From contig JANYAP010000026.1 in assembly GCA_025361285.1 (NCBI GenBank), positions 1 through 36,035 on the forward strand: a stretch of 36,035 nucleotides of DNA, in the 5' to 3' direction. This stretch comes from Bacteroidales bacterium (GTDB lineage: Bacteria; Bacteroidota; Bacteroidia; Bacteroidales; JAAUTT01). The notes beneath the pieces are model-generated. The model worked only from the letters and a program-made list of their open reading frames with translations, did no database searches and was not told the origin of the DNA. Positions 8,987 through 15,975 of the stretch are shown here, in pieces (position 1 is the stretch's first letter; every line of letters begins with the position of its first letter). The position numbers and the translations under genes were made by a program.

Positions 8987-9733
8987 ATGAAGATAATCAA
9001 AACTTTATTATTAGTTGTTGCAATTGTTTTACTATTAAGTTGTAACAAAAAACAGACGTCCGATTTTATTATTCCTCGCGAAACATTTAAAGACATACTA
9101 ATTGATATTCACCTAATTGATGGTTATTACGCATCGAACAACAACATTTTATCCTTCCAAACCGATTCGGCAAATTTCTATACCGACATTTTAAAAGAAT
9201 ACGGATTCAACCTCACTCAATTCGATAGTACATACCGATATTACACACGAAACCTAAAACAGTTCGATATACTTTACGAAGAGGTAATTACCGAACTCAA
9301 TAAAATGCAAGAGCAAAGCCGCCGATTAATAGAAATGGGTGGCGATACGCTCCGTAACCTTTACCATGGCAAAAAATCGTGGAACATAATAGGTTATACC
9401 ACTCAGGAAAAAATACCCTTCGATATTAAACTCACCGATTCGGCAAATTACAGCATAACAGTTTATCTTAGAGTGTTTTCCGACGATAAAACCGACAACC
9501 CTAAATTAACCGCATATTTTGGTTTCGATAATGGCACCAAAGAAGGTAGAAAAGACTATTTTACCGAGACTTCCTATCGGGTTACGCGCCGTTACGTAGT
9601 TTACACGTTTTCGAAGGTTGCACCAACCAAAAAAGTTAAGTACTTGCGTGGCTTTATCCTCGATAACAACAACATATCGAAATGGCGTAAAAAACACATC
9701 GAAGTAAAAGGGATATTTATATCGAAAGGCTAA
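8987..9733 (+). CDS. DUF4296 lipoprotein
   Basis: This 248-residue protein carries a lipoprotein signal with lipobox LLLSC (Cys19). The DUF4296 region (about residues 27-110) is recognisable: F(I)IPRETFKDILIDIHLIDG, then spaced Tyr/Phe residues (FYTDILKEYGF, YRYYTRNLKQFD) typical of this helical Bacteroidota-specific domain. The C-terminal half (about 140-248) is beta-rich and unassigned. It starts one base after the stop of the PorP/SprF gene (TAACATG), implying translational coupling. The function of DUF4296 proteins is not established. The lipid anchor indicates the inner or outer membrane, facing the periplasm. Linkage to the adhesin and SprF genes suggests, but does not prove, an envelope role. 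Confidence 0.82.
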   Translation: MKIIKTLLLVVAIVLLLSCNKKQTSDFIIPRETFKDILIDIHLIDGYYASNNNILSFQTDSANFYTDILKEYGFNLTQFDSTYRYYTRNLKQFDILYEEVITELNKMQEQSRRLIEMGGDTLRNLYHGKKSWNIIGYTTQEKIPFDIKLTDSANYSITVYLRVFSDDKTDNPKLTAYFGFDNGTKEGRKDYFTETSYRVTRRYVVYTFSKVAPTKKVKYLRGFILDNNNISKWRKKHIEVKGIFISKG

Positions 9734-9738
9734 CCGCA

Positions 9739-10920
9739 ATGTGCCGCAAAATCAGTGCTCACTATATTTTTCAAGCCTGCCAACCTCCTTTAAAACAGGG
9801 TATTGTAGTTATTGCCGACGATGGAACAATTATCGACATTATCGACACTAATGGTAAACTTCGCGAAAGCGAAGGGCTTGAGTTTTACGATGGCATAATT
9901 ACGCCAGGATTCATAAACACACATACTCATCTCGAACTATCCCATCTTAAAGGCGTTATCCCAGAAAACATTGGGTTATTGAATTTTATAAAAAGCGTTG
10001 GTGTTCATCGAAATATCAACCTTTCGGAAAGTGCGATAATTGAGGCCGATGCAGAAATGTCTAGAAACGGCATTGTTGCTGCTGCAGACATTTCTAATTC
10101 CACCGATAGTTTTAACGTTAAAGCCAATAGTAAAATTAACTACTTCACTTTTATAGAGTTACTAGGTATCGACAACGAAAAGGCGCATGCTATAATCGAA
10201 AATGGAAAACAACTACTTCAAGAATTAAACGCATTAAGCCTTGCGGGAACGCTCGCACCGCATGCCCCGTATTCGCTATCCGACAATTTGCTTGACGAAC
10301 TTACAGCATACTCCCAAACCAATATCAACTTATGGACTATCCATAATCAGGAAAGTGCCGAAGAAACCAAACTATTTAACGATAAAACTGGCGAATTTAT
10401 TGATTTTCTAACCTTTATATCACCAAACTTTGCAAACTGGCAACCTAAAGGATGCTCATCTCTTCAATATTTATTGCAATTCTATCGTAAAATTTCACGA
10501 ATATTATTGGTACACAATACATTTACAACTAAAGCCGATTTAAAATCGATAGAAACCATTAAAGATAAAGTAGTTGCCGTACTATGCCCTAACGCCAATT
10601 TATATATCGAAAACCAATTGCCCGATGTTAATTTACTTCGCCAATTGGGTTGCGTAATAGCGCTCGGAACCGATAGTCTGGCTTCCAATTCGTGCCTTTC
10701 AATTTTGGAAGAAATGAAAACTTTACATAAGCATTTTAACAATATTCCACTTACCGATTTAATTGATTGGGCAACCATAAATGGCGCTAAAGTATTAGGT
10801 TTCGACAGCACTCTGGGTTCAATTACCCTAGGAAAAACTCCAGGCCTAAACCTAGTTACTAATGTCGATTTCGATAAAATGCTGTTAACTTCGCGCAGTA
10901 AAATAAAAGTACTTGCATGA
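9739..10920 (+). CDS. Amidohydrolase-superfamily deaminase (SAH/aminofutalosine deaminase-like)
   Basis: This 393-residue metal-dependent hydrolase has the TIM-barrel signature GFINTHTHLELS (metal ligands His62 and His64). Further motifs are APHAPYSLSD (His175), IHNQESAEE (His202, Glu205) and ALGTDSLASN (Asp312). The pattern HxH, H, HxxE, D is that of the ATZ/TRZ-like deaminase branch, which includes S-adenosylhomocysteine, aminodeoxyfutalosine and guanine deaminases. The HTHLE(L/F)S wording resembles the aminodeoxyfutalosine deaminases of the futalosine menaquinone route, but no other gene of that pathway is in the window, so the substrate is left open. It follows the DUF4296 gene by 5 nt and overlaps the next gene by 4 nt (ATGA). 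It is cytosolic, with no signal peptide. Confidence 0.82.
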   Translation: MCRKISAHYIFQACQPPLKQGIVVIADDGTIIDIIDTNGKLRESEGLEFYDGIITPGFINTHTHLELSHLKGVIPENIGLLNFIKSVGVHRNINLSESAIIEADAEMSRNGIVAAADISNSTDSFNVKANSKINYFTFIELLGIDNEKAHAIIENGKQLLQELNALSLAGTLAPHAPYSLSDNLLDELTAYSQTNINLWTIHNQESAEETKLFNDKTGEFIDFLTFISPNFANWQPKGCSSLQYLLQFYRKISRILLVHNTFTTKADLKSIETIKDKVVAVLCPNANLYIENQLPDVNLLRQLGCVIALGTDSLASNSCLSILEEMKTLHKHFNNIPLTDLIDWATINGAKVLGFDSTLGSITLGKTPGLNLVTNVDFDKMLLTSRSKIKVLA

Positions 10921-11696
10921 CAACAATGTTATTCGACCAAATAGTGTTCGGCCCAGTAAAAAGCCGTCGATTAGGCATTTCGCTGGGCGTAAACCTACTA
11001 CCAATAAACGGTAAACTTTGTAATTTCGACTGCGTTTATTGCGAATGTGGGCTAAATAACGATTCTAAAGCATTGAACAAGACTCTTCCAAAGCGCGACG
11101 AGGTTTTTAGTGCCTTAGAAAGTAAGCTTTTCGCTATGCTCCAAAACCACGAAACGCCCGACGTAATAACTTTTGCAGGAAATGGCGAACCAACAATGCA
11201 CCCTCAGTTTGCCGAAATTATCGACGATACCATTGTCTTACGCAATCTATATTTCCCAAATTCCTTAATATCAGTACTTTCAAATGCGACAATGTTACAC
11301 AAACAAAATGTGGTTTCAGCATTAAAAAAAGTAGATCAGAATATCCTTAAACTCGACTCTGGAAAACTATCAACAATTGAGCGGATTAACCAGCCAGTAG
11401 GAAACTATAACTTGCAAACCAAAATTGGCGAATTGAAGCAATTTAATGGGAAGCTAATCATTCAAACCATGTTTACCCGCGGAATAGTAAACAACGTAAT
11501 TTTCGACAATACCACCATCGACGATCTACAACTATGGGAAAATATAGTTACTGAGGTTAAACCCGAAAAGGTAATGATATATACCATCGATCGCAATACA
11601 CCTGTCGATGGCTTAAAGAAAATTTCTGTCGAAGAATTGACAACCATAGCAACACGCCTCGAAAAACACAGTATCGAAGTTCAAGTGTCTGGATAA
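10917..11696 (+). CDS. Radical SAM protein, COG0731-like
   Basis: This 259-residue protein has the cluster-binding motif CNFDCVYC (Cys35, Cys39, Cys42) that holds the [4Fe-4S] centre of radical SAM enzymes. A preceding FGPVKSRRLGISLGVNLLP is typical of the COG0731 group, whose members are often annotated as wyosine-type or Fe-S oxidoreductases. FAGNGEPTMHP (87-97) is the SAM-contacting GGE/GEP-like motif. The C-terminal part completes a partial TIM barrel; no extra Fe-S domain or SPASM region is seen. The ATGA overlap with the amidohydrolase indicates translational coupling. The substrate is unknown. The stop lies only 5 nt from the end of the convergent histidine kinase gene, which leaves no room for a terminator in between. 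Confidence 0.85.
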   Translation: MTTMLFDQIVFGPVKSRRLGISLGVNLLPINGKLCNFDCVYCECGLNNDSKALNKTLPKRDEVFSALESKLFAMLQNHETPDVITFAGNGEPTMHPQFAEIIDDTIVLRNLYFPNSLISVLSNATMLHKQNVVSALKKVDQNILKLDSGKLSTIERINQPVGNYNLQTKIGELKQFNGKLIIQTMFTRGIVNNVIFDNTTIDDLQLWENIVTEVKPEKVMIYTIDRNTPVDGLKKISVEELTTIATRLEKHSIEVQVSG

Positions 11697-11701
11697 CAAT
11701 A

Positions 11702-12748
11702 CTATTTATTTTTCGATTTATTTAATGTAAACGAAAAAGTAGAACCCTCGCCCAATTTCGATTGAACAGTAATAGTTTGCTCGTGTGCCTCAATTATATG
11801 TTTTACAATCGATAAGCCTAACCCAGTCCCGCCTTGGTCGCGCGACCGACTTTTATCGGTGCGGTAAAAACGCTCAAAAACACGTGGCAAATCCTTTTCG
11901 GCAATGCCAATTCCATTATCGGAAACTTCTACCAAAATACGATCGTCAATTTCCGCAAACGACATAACGGTTTTACCGTGCTTTTTGCCATATTTTAACG
12001 AATTAACTATTAAATTGTTAACCACTTCCGATACTCGTTTTTTATCGGCAGTTACAAAAATAGGTTTTTCGGGTAAATCCTTAACTATGACCTTAATACT
12101 GTTTTTTTCGGCAAGCATATCCTGCATCTCCATTGCATCCTTAACTAAACTAACAATATTAAAATTCTCATATTCAAGTTTAAGCTCGCCCGATTCGAGC
12201 CGAGAAATCGCTTCCAAATCCTCAACAATACCAATCATGCGGTTAATGCTCTTCTCGGTACGTTCCAAATAAAGCTTGTTAATCGTTGTATCGTCCAAAC
12301 CCCCATCGAGCAGTGTAAGCACATAGCCCTGAATATTAAAAATTGGGGTTTTAAGTTCGTGCGAAATGTTTCCAATAAACTCTCGTCTATACTTTTCTAA
12401 TTGCTTAAGTTGGTCAATTTCATTCGTTTTGCTTTTTGCCCACAAAGCAACTTCGTTTCGCACCTCAGCAATAATATCCTTTTGCACAAGGGTTTTGTAC
12501 AAATCGTACCCAGGAGTATTGATACTGTGAATTGTACGATAAATCGGTTTAATCTTATCGAAAATAAATTTATTTAAAAAGATAAAAACAAAATAGTAAA
12601 TAAACGTAAACAGAATAACAACCCCAAGTATCACAATAACAACAAATTGCGCTTCAAATACTTTTAATGCTACAACTAAAACTAGCAGCATAACTACTGT
12701 TACTAAAGCGATATAAAACCCTACTTGTTTCGCGGAAATACCATTCAT
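11702..12748 (-). CDS. Sensor histidine kinase without a periplasmic domain (PhoR-like)
   Basis: In 348 residues the order is: two membrane helices (about 11-31 and 35-58) joined by only a few residues, a linker or helical region (59-120), HisKA with FIGNISHELKTP (phospho-acceptor His130), and HATPase_c. The ATPase has the N box VNNLIVNSLKYG (Asn245, Asn249), G1 SDNGIG, F box FERFYR and G2 GGTGLGLSIV (306-315). All catalytic boxes are intact. The near absence of an extracytoplasmic loop means any signal is sensed in or near the membrane, or by a partner. No response regulator gene is adjacent, although PhoR-like kinases usually pair with one. It lies 15 nt downstream of riboflavin synthase on the same strand, so it is probably co-transcribed. 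The stimulus is unknown. Confidence 0.9.
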   Translation of the reverse strand: MNGISAKQVGFYIALVTVVMLLVLVVALKVFEAQFVVIVILGVVILFTFIYYFVFIFLNKFIFDKIKPIYRTIHSINTPGYDLYKTLVQKDIIAEVRNEVALWAKSKTNEIDQLKQLEKYRREFIGNISHELKTPIFNIQGYVLTLLDGGLDDTTINKLYLERTEKSINRMIGIVEDLEAISRLESGELKLEYENFNIVSLVKDAMEMQDMLAEKNSIKVIVKDLPEKPIFVTADKKRVSEVVNNLIVNSLKYGKKHGKTVMSFAEIDDRILVEVSDNGIGIAEKDLPRVFERFYRTDKSRSRDQGGTGLGLSIVKHIIEAHEQTITVQSKLGEGSTFSFTLNKSKNK

Positions 12749-12763
12749 ACAATCATTTATGTT

Positions 12764-13357
12764 TTACTTTTGGTGAAGTTCAAGCAAGCGAGCAACGTAT
12801 TTTCCAATAATGTCAAATTCCAAATTAACTTCGGTTCCCACTTTTATTTGATGAAAATTGGTATTTTCATAAGTATAAGGTATAATAGCCACCTGAAACG
12901 ACGATGCCTTGGAGTTTACAACCGTTAAACTTACACCATTAACAGTAACAGAACCCTTTTCGACAGTAATATTATTTTTCGATGCATCGTATTCGAACAT
13001 AAAATACCAAGACCCACCCGCCTCAGTAATATCAGTGCACGTAGCAGTCTGATCCACATGCCCTTGCACAATATGTCCGTCAAGTCGCTCATTTAGCTTC
13101 ATACTTCGTTCGAGGTTAACTTTGTCGCCAGCCTTAATATGCGAAAGATTCGATTTTAACAAAGTTTCACTTATAGCAGTTACAGTGTAAGTGTTAACAT
13201 CCTTATTAACAACCGTTAGGCATACCCCGTTATGCGCAACACTTTGATCTATTTTTAAATCCTCGGTAAACGAACATTCCATTGTAATGTGCAAATTGCC
13301 ATTATCAACCACAACCTTCTTAACCACAGCAGCTTCTTCAACAATTCCTGAAAACAT
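12764..13357 (-). CDS. ribE: Riboflavin synthase, alpha subunit
   Basis: This 197-residue protein begins with the diagnostic MFSGIVEE and contains two lumazine-binding domains arranged as an internal repeat. The first (1 to about 93) carries NGVCLTVV (43-50); the second (about 94-197) begins GHIVQGHVD and carries NGVSLTVV (140-147). The length matches the family (about 200-215). It catalyses dismutation of two 6,7-dimethyl-8-ribityllumazine molecules to riboflavin, the last step of riboflavin synthesis in the cytosol. No other rib gene is nearby and no FMN riboswitch-like leader is seen before the start. The histidine kinase follows 15 nt downstream. Confidence 0.96.
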   Translation of the reverse strand: MFSGIVEEAAVVKKVVVDNGNLHITMECSFTEDLKIDQSVAHNGVCLTVVNKDVNTYTVTAISETLLKSNLSHIKAGDKVNLERSMKLNERLDGHIVQGHVDQTATCTDITEAGGSWYFMFEYDASKNNITVEKGSVTVNGVSLTVVNSKASSFQVAIIPYTYENTNFHQIKVGTEVNLEFDIIGKYVARLLELHQK

Positions 13358-13382
13358 ACGTTTAAATTAAAAATTAAGATTA

Positions 13383-13414
13383 CGAAAATACAGATATTGA
13401 GCCATTATCGCAAA
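13383..13414 (-). promoter_or_regulatory. Candidate promoter for ribE and the histidine kinase
   Basis: On the minus strand, TTTG (13414-13411) is followed after 20 nt by TATTTTCG (13390-13383), one mismatch from the Bacteroidota -7 box TAnnTTTG. The transcript would start about 20 nt before the ribE ATG. It would be divergent from the + strand promoter at 13424-13453, and the two overlap only slightly in their upstream regions. Confidence 0.4.
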
Positions 13415-13423
13415 ACAAAATAC

Positions 13424-13453
13424 TTGCTCCAACAATATTAATTCTTACTTTTG
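13424..13453 (+). promoter_or_regulatory. Bacteroidota-type promoter for the YhbP-like gene
   Basis: TTG at 13424-13426, a 19-nt spacer, then TACTTTTG at 13446-13453. This is a full match to the Bacteroidota consensus TTG-N(17-23)-TAnnTTTG and the best promoter seen in the window. Transcription would begin near 13460, giving a leader of about 150 nt that contains the hairpin at 13505-13548. Confidence 0.6.
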
Positions 13454-13504
13454 ACAATAGTTCGGTAAACTTCTATTTTTTCAATTTTTACGTACTTGTA
13501 ATAC

Positions 13505-13548
13505 GTTGAAATACATAGAAATATAAAAATATTTCTATGTATTTCAAC
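13505..13548 (+). promoter_or_regulatory. Perfect 20-bp hairpin in the leader of the YhbP-like gene
   Basis: Bases 13505-13524 are the exact reverse complement of 13529-13548, with an AAAA loop (13525-13528). A competing pairing is possible: CAACTTG (13545-13551), which takes in the last bases of the right arm, can pair with CAAGTTG (13563-13569). No U-run follows the main stem. It could be a leader RNA switch, an RNase III or stability element, or a DNA palindrome bound by a regulator. Confidence 0.7.
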
Positions 13549-13610
13549 TTGTTATTTATGGGCAAGTTGAAAAAAATGTACCGAAGTATTGTTTGAATAA
13601 CTCTAAAATT

Positions 13611-14042
13611 ATGGAAAATCCCGATAAACGAATAATAAGTTTTATCCGTAAACATCATGTTCTTACATTGGCAACCGTTTCCGATAACAAACCTTGGTGC
13701 GCTAACTGCTTCTATTCCTTTATGGATGATAAAAACATGCTCGTTTTTACCTCCGACAATGCAACCCAACATATAAAGAATATAAACGAAAACTCGCAGG
13801 TAGCGGCATCTATTGTACTGGAAACAAAGGTTATAGGCAAAATACAGGGCATTCAACTTACTGGCGAAGCAATAAAACCAAGTGCCGAAATTGCCAACCA
13901 AGTGAAAATTAATTACTTAAAACGGTTTCCATTTGCAATTCTCATGAATACTTCACTTTGGGTATTAATAATTCATCAAATAAAATTTACCGATAATAGC
14001 CTAGGTTTTGGTAAAAAACTATTTTGGAAAAACGAACTTTAA
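13611..14042 (+). CDS. YhbP-like FMN-binding split-barrel protein (pyridoxamine oxidase-like fold)
   Basis: The start is set at ATG 13611 (143 residues); a TTG six codons upstream is in frame but unneeded. The protein starts with a short helix (ENPDKRIISFIRKHH), then VLTLATVSDNKPWCANCFYSF, the typical first strands of the pyridoxamine 5'-phosphate oxidase-like split barrel. MLVFTSDN, TQHIKNINENSQVAASI and IQGIQLTGEA follow, matching the YhbP/UPF0306 group in order and length (about 147). These proteins bind flavin or related cofactors; the reaction is unknown. It is preceded by the best promoter in the window and an unusual hairpin leader. The stop is 9 nt before the SDR gene, so the two form an operon. 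Location is cytosolic. Confidence 0.82.
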   Translation: MENPDKRIISFIRKHHVLTLATVSDNKPWCANCFYSFMDDKNMLVFTSDNATQHIKNINENSQVAASIVLETKVIGKIQGIQLTGEAIKPSAEIANQVKINYLKRFPFAILMNTSLWVLIIHQIKFTDNSLGFGKKLFWKNEL

Positions 14043-14051
14043 ACGATTGAT

Positions 14052-15068
14052 ATGATTCTTGTTACAGGTGGCACAGGTTTGTTGGGTTCCCATCTTTTGT
14101 TCGATCTGCTTTCGGCGGGTAATAAGGTAAAAGTACTCATTCGGTCGTCATCCAATAAGCTAAATATACTTTCAACATTTGCATATTATACCGCCAATCC
14201 CGAAACTCTTTTCAATAAAATTGAATGGGTTGATGGCGATATTACCGATATATATTCGCTGTCGGAAGCATTTGAACATGCCGAATACATTTATCATACA
14301 GCCGCTTGCGTATCATTTAACGCCAACCAAAAAAGAATAATTTACCAAACCAACGTTCAAGGAACAGCTAACGTTGTAAATCTTTGTCTCGAAAAGGGTA
14401 TAAAAAAACTTTGTTTTGTTAGTTCTATAGCCGCTTTGGGCAATACCGACGATGGATCTCCAATAGATGAAAATGTATTTTTGAAAACCACGAAGAATAA
14501 ATCTCACTATTCGGTAAGTAAGCATAAAGCCGAAATGGAAGTATGGCGCGGTATTGCCGAAGGTTTGAATGCTGTAATTGTTAATCCATCCATTATTTTG
14601 GGACCTGGAAATTGGAAAACCGGTAGTAGCTCCTTCTTTACTACTGTTGCCAAGGGCTTTAAGTTTTACACAAACGGAACTAGTGGCTACGTTGATGTGC
14701 GCGACGTGTCGAAGGCAATGATTTCACTAATGGAAAGTGATATTTCTGCAGAACGTTTTTTGGTTTCCGCCGAAAATTTAACCTATAAAGATTTTTTTAC
14801 TGAAATAGCTATCAACTTGAACGTTACACCACCAACGATATATGCCAATCCGCTACTTTCCTCGTTAGCATGGAGGTTGGAAGCAATACGAGCAAAACTA
14901 TGCTTTTCGCAACCCAAAATTGCACGAAACACTGTTATATCGGTTCATAAAAAGCTAGCTTTTAGCAACTTAAAAATTATCAAAACTTTAGGCATTCAAT
15001 TCCGACCCATCGCAAATTCAATATCCGAAATTGCACTACAATACAAAAAAGACAACAACCACTTATAA
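14052..15068 (+). CDS. Extended SDR: NAD(P)-dependent epimerase/reductase
   Basis: This 338-residue protein has a Rossmann fold with the glycine motif TGGTGLLG (5-12). It also has DGDITD (61-66, adenine contact), the catalytic Ser in FVSSIAALG (about 124/125) and the YxxxK pair YSVSK (Tyr153, Lys157). VNPSIILGPG is also typical of extended SDRs. It most resembles the dihydroflavonol-4-reductase-like or NAD-dependent epimerase group common in Bacteroidota. The substrate could be a nucleotide sugar, a steroid-like or a 3-oxo compound, and cannot be assigned. It is the second gene after the YhbP-like protein. The polysaccharide export gene starts 123 nt later, with its own -7 box, so a role in polysaccharide precursor supply is possible but unproven. 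Confidence 0.85.
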   Translation: MILVTGGTGLLGSHLLFDLLSAGNKVKVLIRSSSNKLNILSTFAYYTANPETLFNKIEWVDGDITDIYSLSEAFEHAEYIYHTAACVSFNANQKRIIYQTNVQGTANVVNLCLEKGIKKLCFVSSIAALGNTDDGSPIDENVFLKTTKNKSHYSVSKHKAEMEVWRGIAEGLNAVIVNPSIILGPGNWKTGSSSFFTTVAKGFKFYTNGTSGYVDVRDVSKAMISLMESDISAERFLVSAENLTYKDFFTEIAINLNVTPPTIYANPLLSSLAWRLEAIRAKLCFSQPKIARNTVISVHKKLAFSNLKIIKTLGIQFRPIANSISEIALQYKKDNNHL

Positions 15069-15119
15069 TCTCTTTAGGTGAACTTTCTTGCATCGTCACA
15101 AATATTTGATATTTCTTTT

Positions 15120-15127
15120 TATCTTTG
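15120..15127 (+). promoter_or_regulatory. Candidate -7 box (TATCTTTG) for the export operon
   Basis: TATCTTTG is a full match to TAnnTTTG, 64 nt before the first codon of the Wza-like gene, within a 123-nt gap. No TTG sits at the preferred distance upstream; the nearest TTTG (15105-15108) is 11 nt away. This supports a separate transcription start for the wza/wzc-like pair. Confidence 0.45.
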
Positions 15128-15191
15128 AGATATTACTACGTTAAAATTACACGCTAACAATCTAATAATTAAATTGATATAGAACAAACCT

Positions 15192-15974
15192 ATGAGGAAT
15201 CGCATAATATTTTTCCCAATTTTATTAATTTTGTTGAACTCGTGCGGATATTATAAGCGTTACACCTACATTCAACCTGCTACACCAACAAAAAACGATA
15301 CCACTCTATACCCACGGAAACTGTTAATCTACAAAATTCAGCCAAACGATATACTTTATGTAAAAATACAAAGTTTAGATAAAACAGTATCCGAGCCCTT
15401 TAATACAGCCATGTCGGGTACTAACCAAACAATGATGGGCATGGGCGGAGGAAACATGTCCCTAATGGGAAATCCTGTAGATAATTATGGTTTCATATCC
15501 ATTCCAAACATCGGAAAGGTGTATGTAGCCGGTCTAACAGTAGCTGAAGCTCAGGACACCGTTCAGAAATTAGCTTCCATATTTATTTCCGATGCAAATA
15601 CCGATGTCAGGTTACTGAGTTTTAAAATATCCATGCTTGGCGAAATTAAAGGCTCAATTACAATATATGCCGATAGAGCTAACATTCTCGAAGTAATTGC
15701 ACAAATGGGCGATATATCATATAACGGAAATCGCAAAACAGTACAAATAATACGCTCATACAACGAAGGTACTCGCATTATAACCGTCGATTTAACCAAA
15801 CGCGAATTGCTTTCCTCAGAGCAATATTACATTCAACCCAACGATATTATTTACGTGCAACCGTTAAAAACAACAATTCTCAAACTCAAAGTGGCCGACT
15901 ACTCCATGTTTTTGTCCATTTTTTCAACAACAGTTACCATGGTTTTGTTAGTTGCAAATTTATATAAACGATAA
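15192..15974 (+). CDS. Wza-like polysaccharide export outer-membrane lipoprotein
   Basis: This 260-residue protein has lipobox LLNSC (Cys18). The polysaccharide export domain runs over about 46-140 (YKIQPNDILYVKI; FISIPNIGKVYVAGLTVAEA). A SLBB-type domain follows (about 141-225; ISMLGEIKGS, YYIQPNDIIYVQP). A C-terminal hydrophobic helix (about 237-257), capped by NLYKR, matches the outer-membrane-spanning helix of Wza. It forms the outer-membrane channel for a capsule or exopolysaccharide together with the co-polymerase encoded next. Between 74 and 94 lies a Met/Gly-rich insert with six Met in 19 residues (MMGMGGGNMS). The next gene begins one base after this stop codon. Confidence 0.9.
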   Translation: MRNRIIFFPILLILLNSCGYYKRYTYIQPATPTKNDTTLYPRKLLIYKIQPNDILYVKIQSLDKTVSEPFNTAMSGTNQTMMGMGGGNMSLMGNPVDNYGFISIPNIGKVYVAGLTVAEAQDTVQKLASIFISDANTDVRLLSFKISMLGEIKGSITIYADRANILEVIAQMGDISYNGNRKTVQIIRSYNEGTRIITVDLTKRELLSSEQYYIQPNDIIYVQPLKTTILKLKVADYSMFLSIFSTTVTMVLLVANLYKR

Positions 15975-15975
15975 A

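Noticed and set aside
11904-12272. A 122-residue plus-strand frame opposite the histidine kinase
   Set aside because: It overlaps the conserved kinase core antisense and matches nothing recognised.
13488-13901. A 137-residue open frame on the minus strand over the YhbP-like gene
   Set aside because: It is antisense to a well-supported gene, is rich in Tyr, Phe and Cys as expected for shadow frames here, and has no family motif.
15952-15975. An upstream TTG start for the Wzc-like protein
   Set aside because: It would overlap the Wza-like gene and adds no conserved residues; the ATG one base after that stop fits better.
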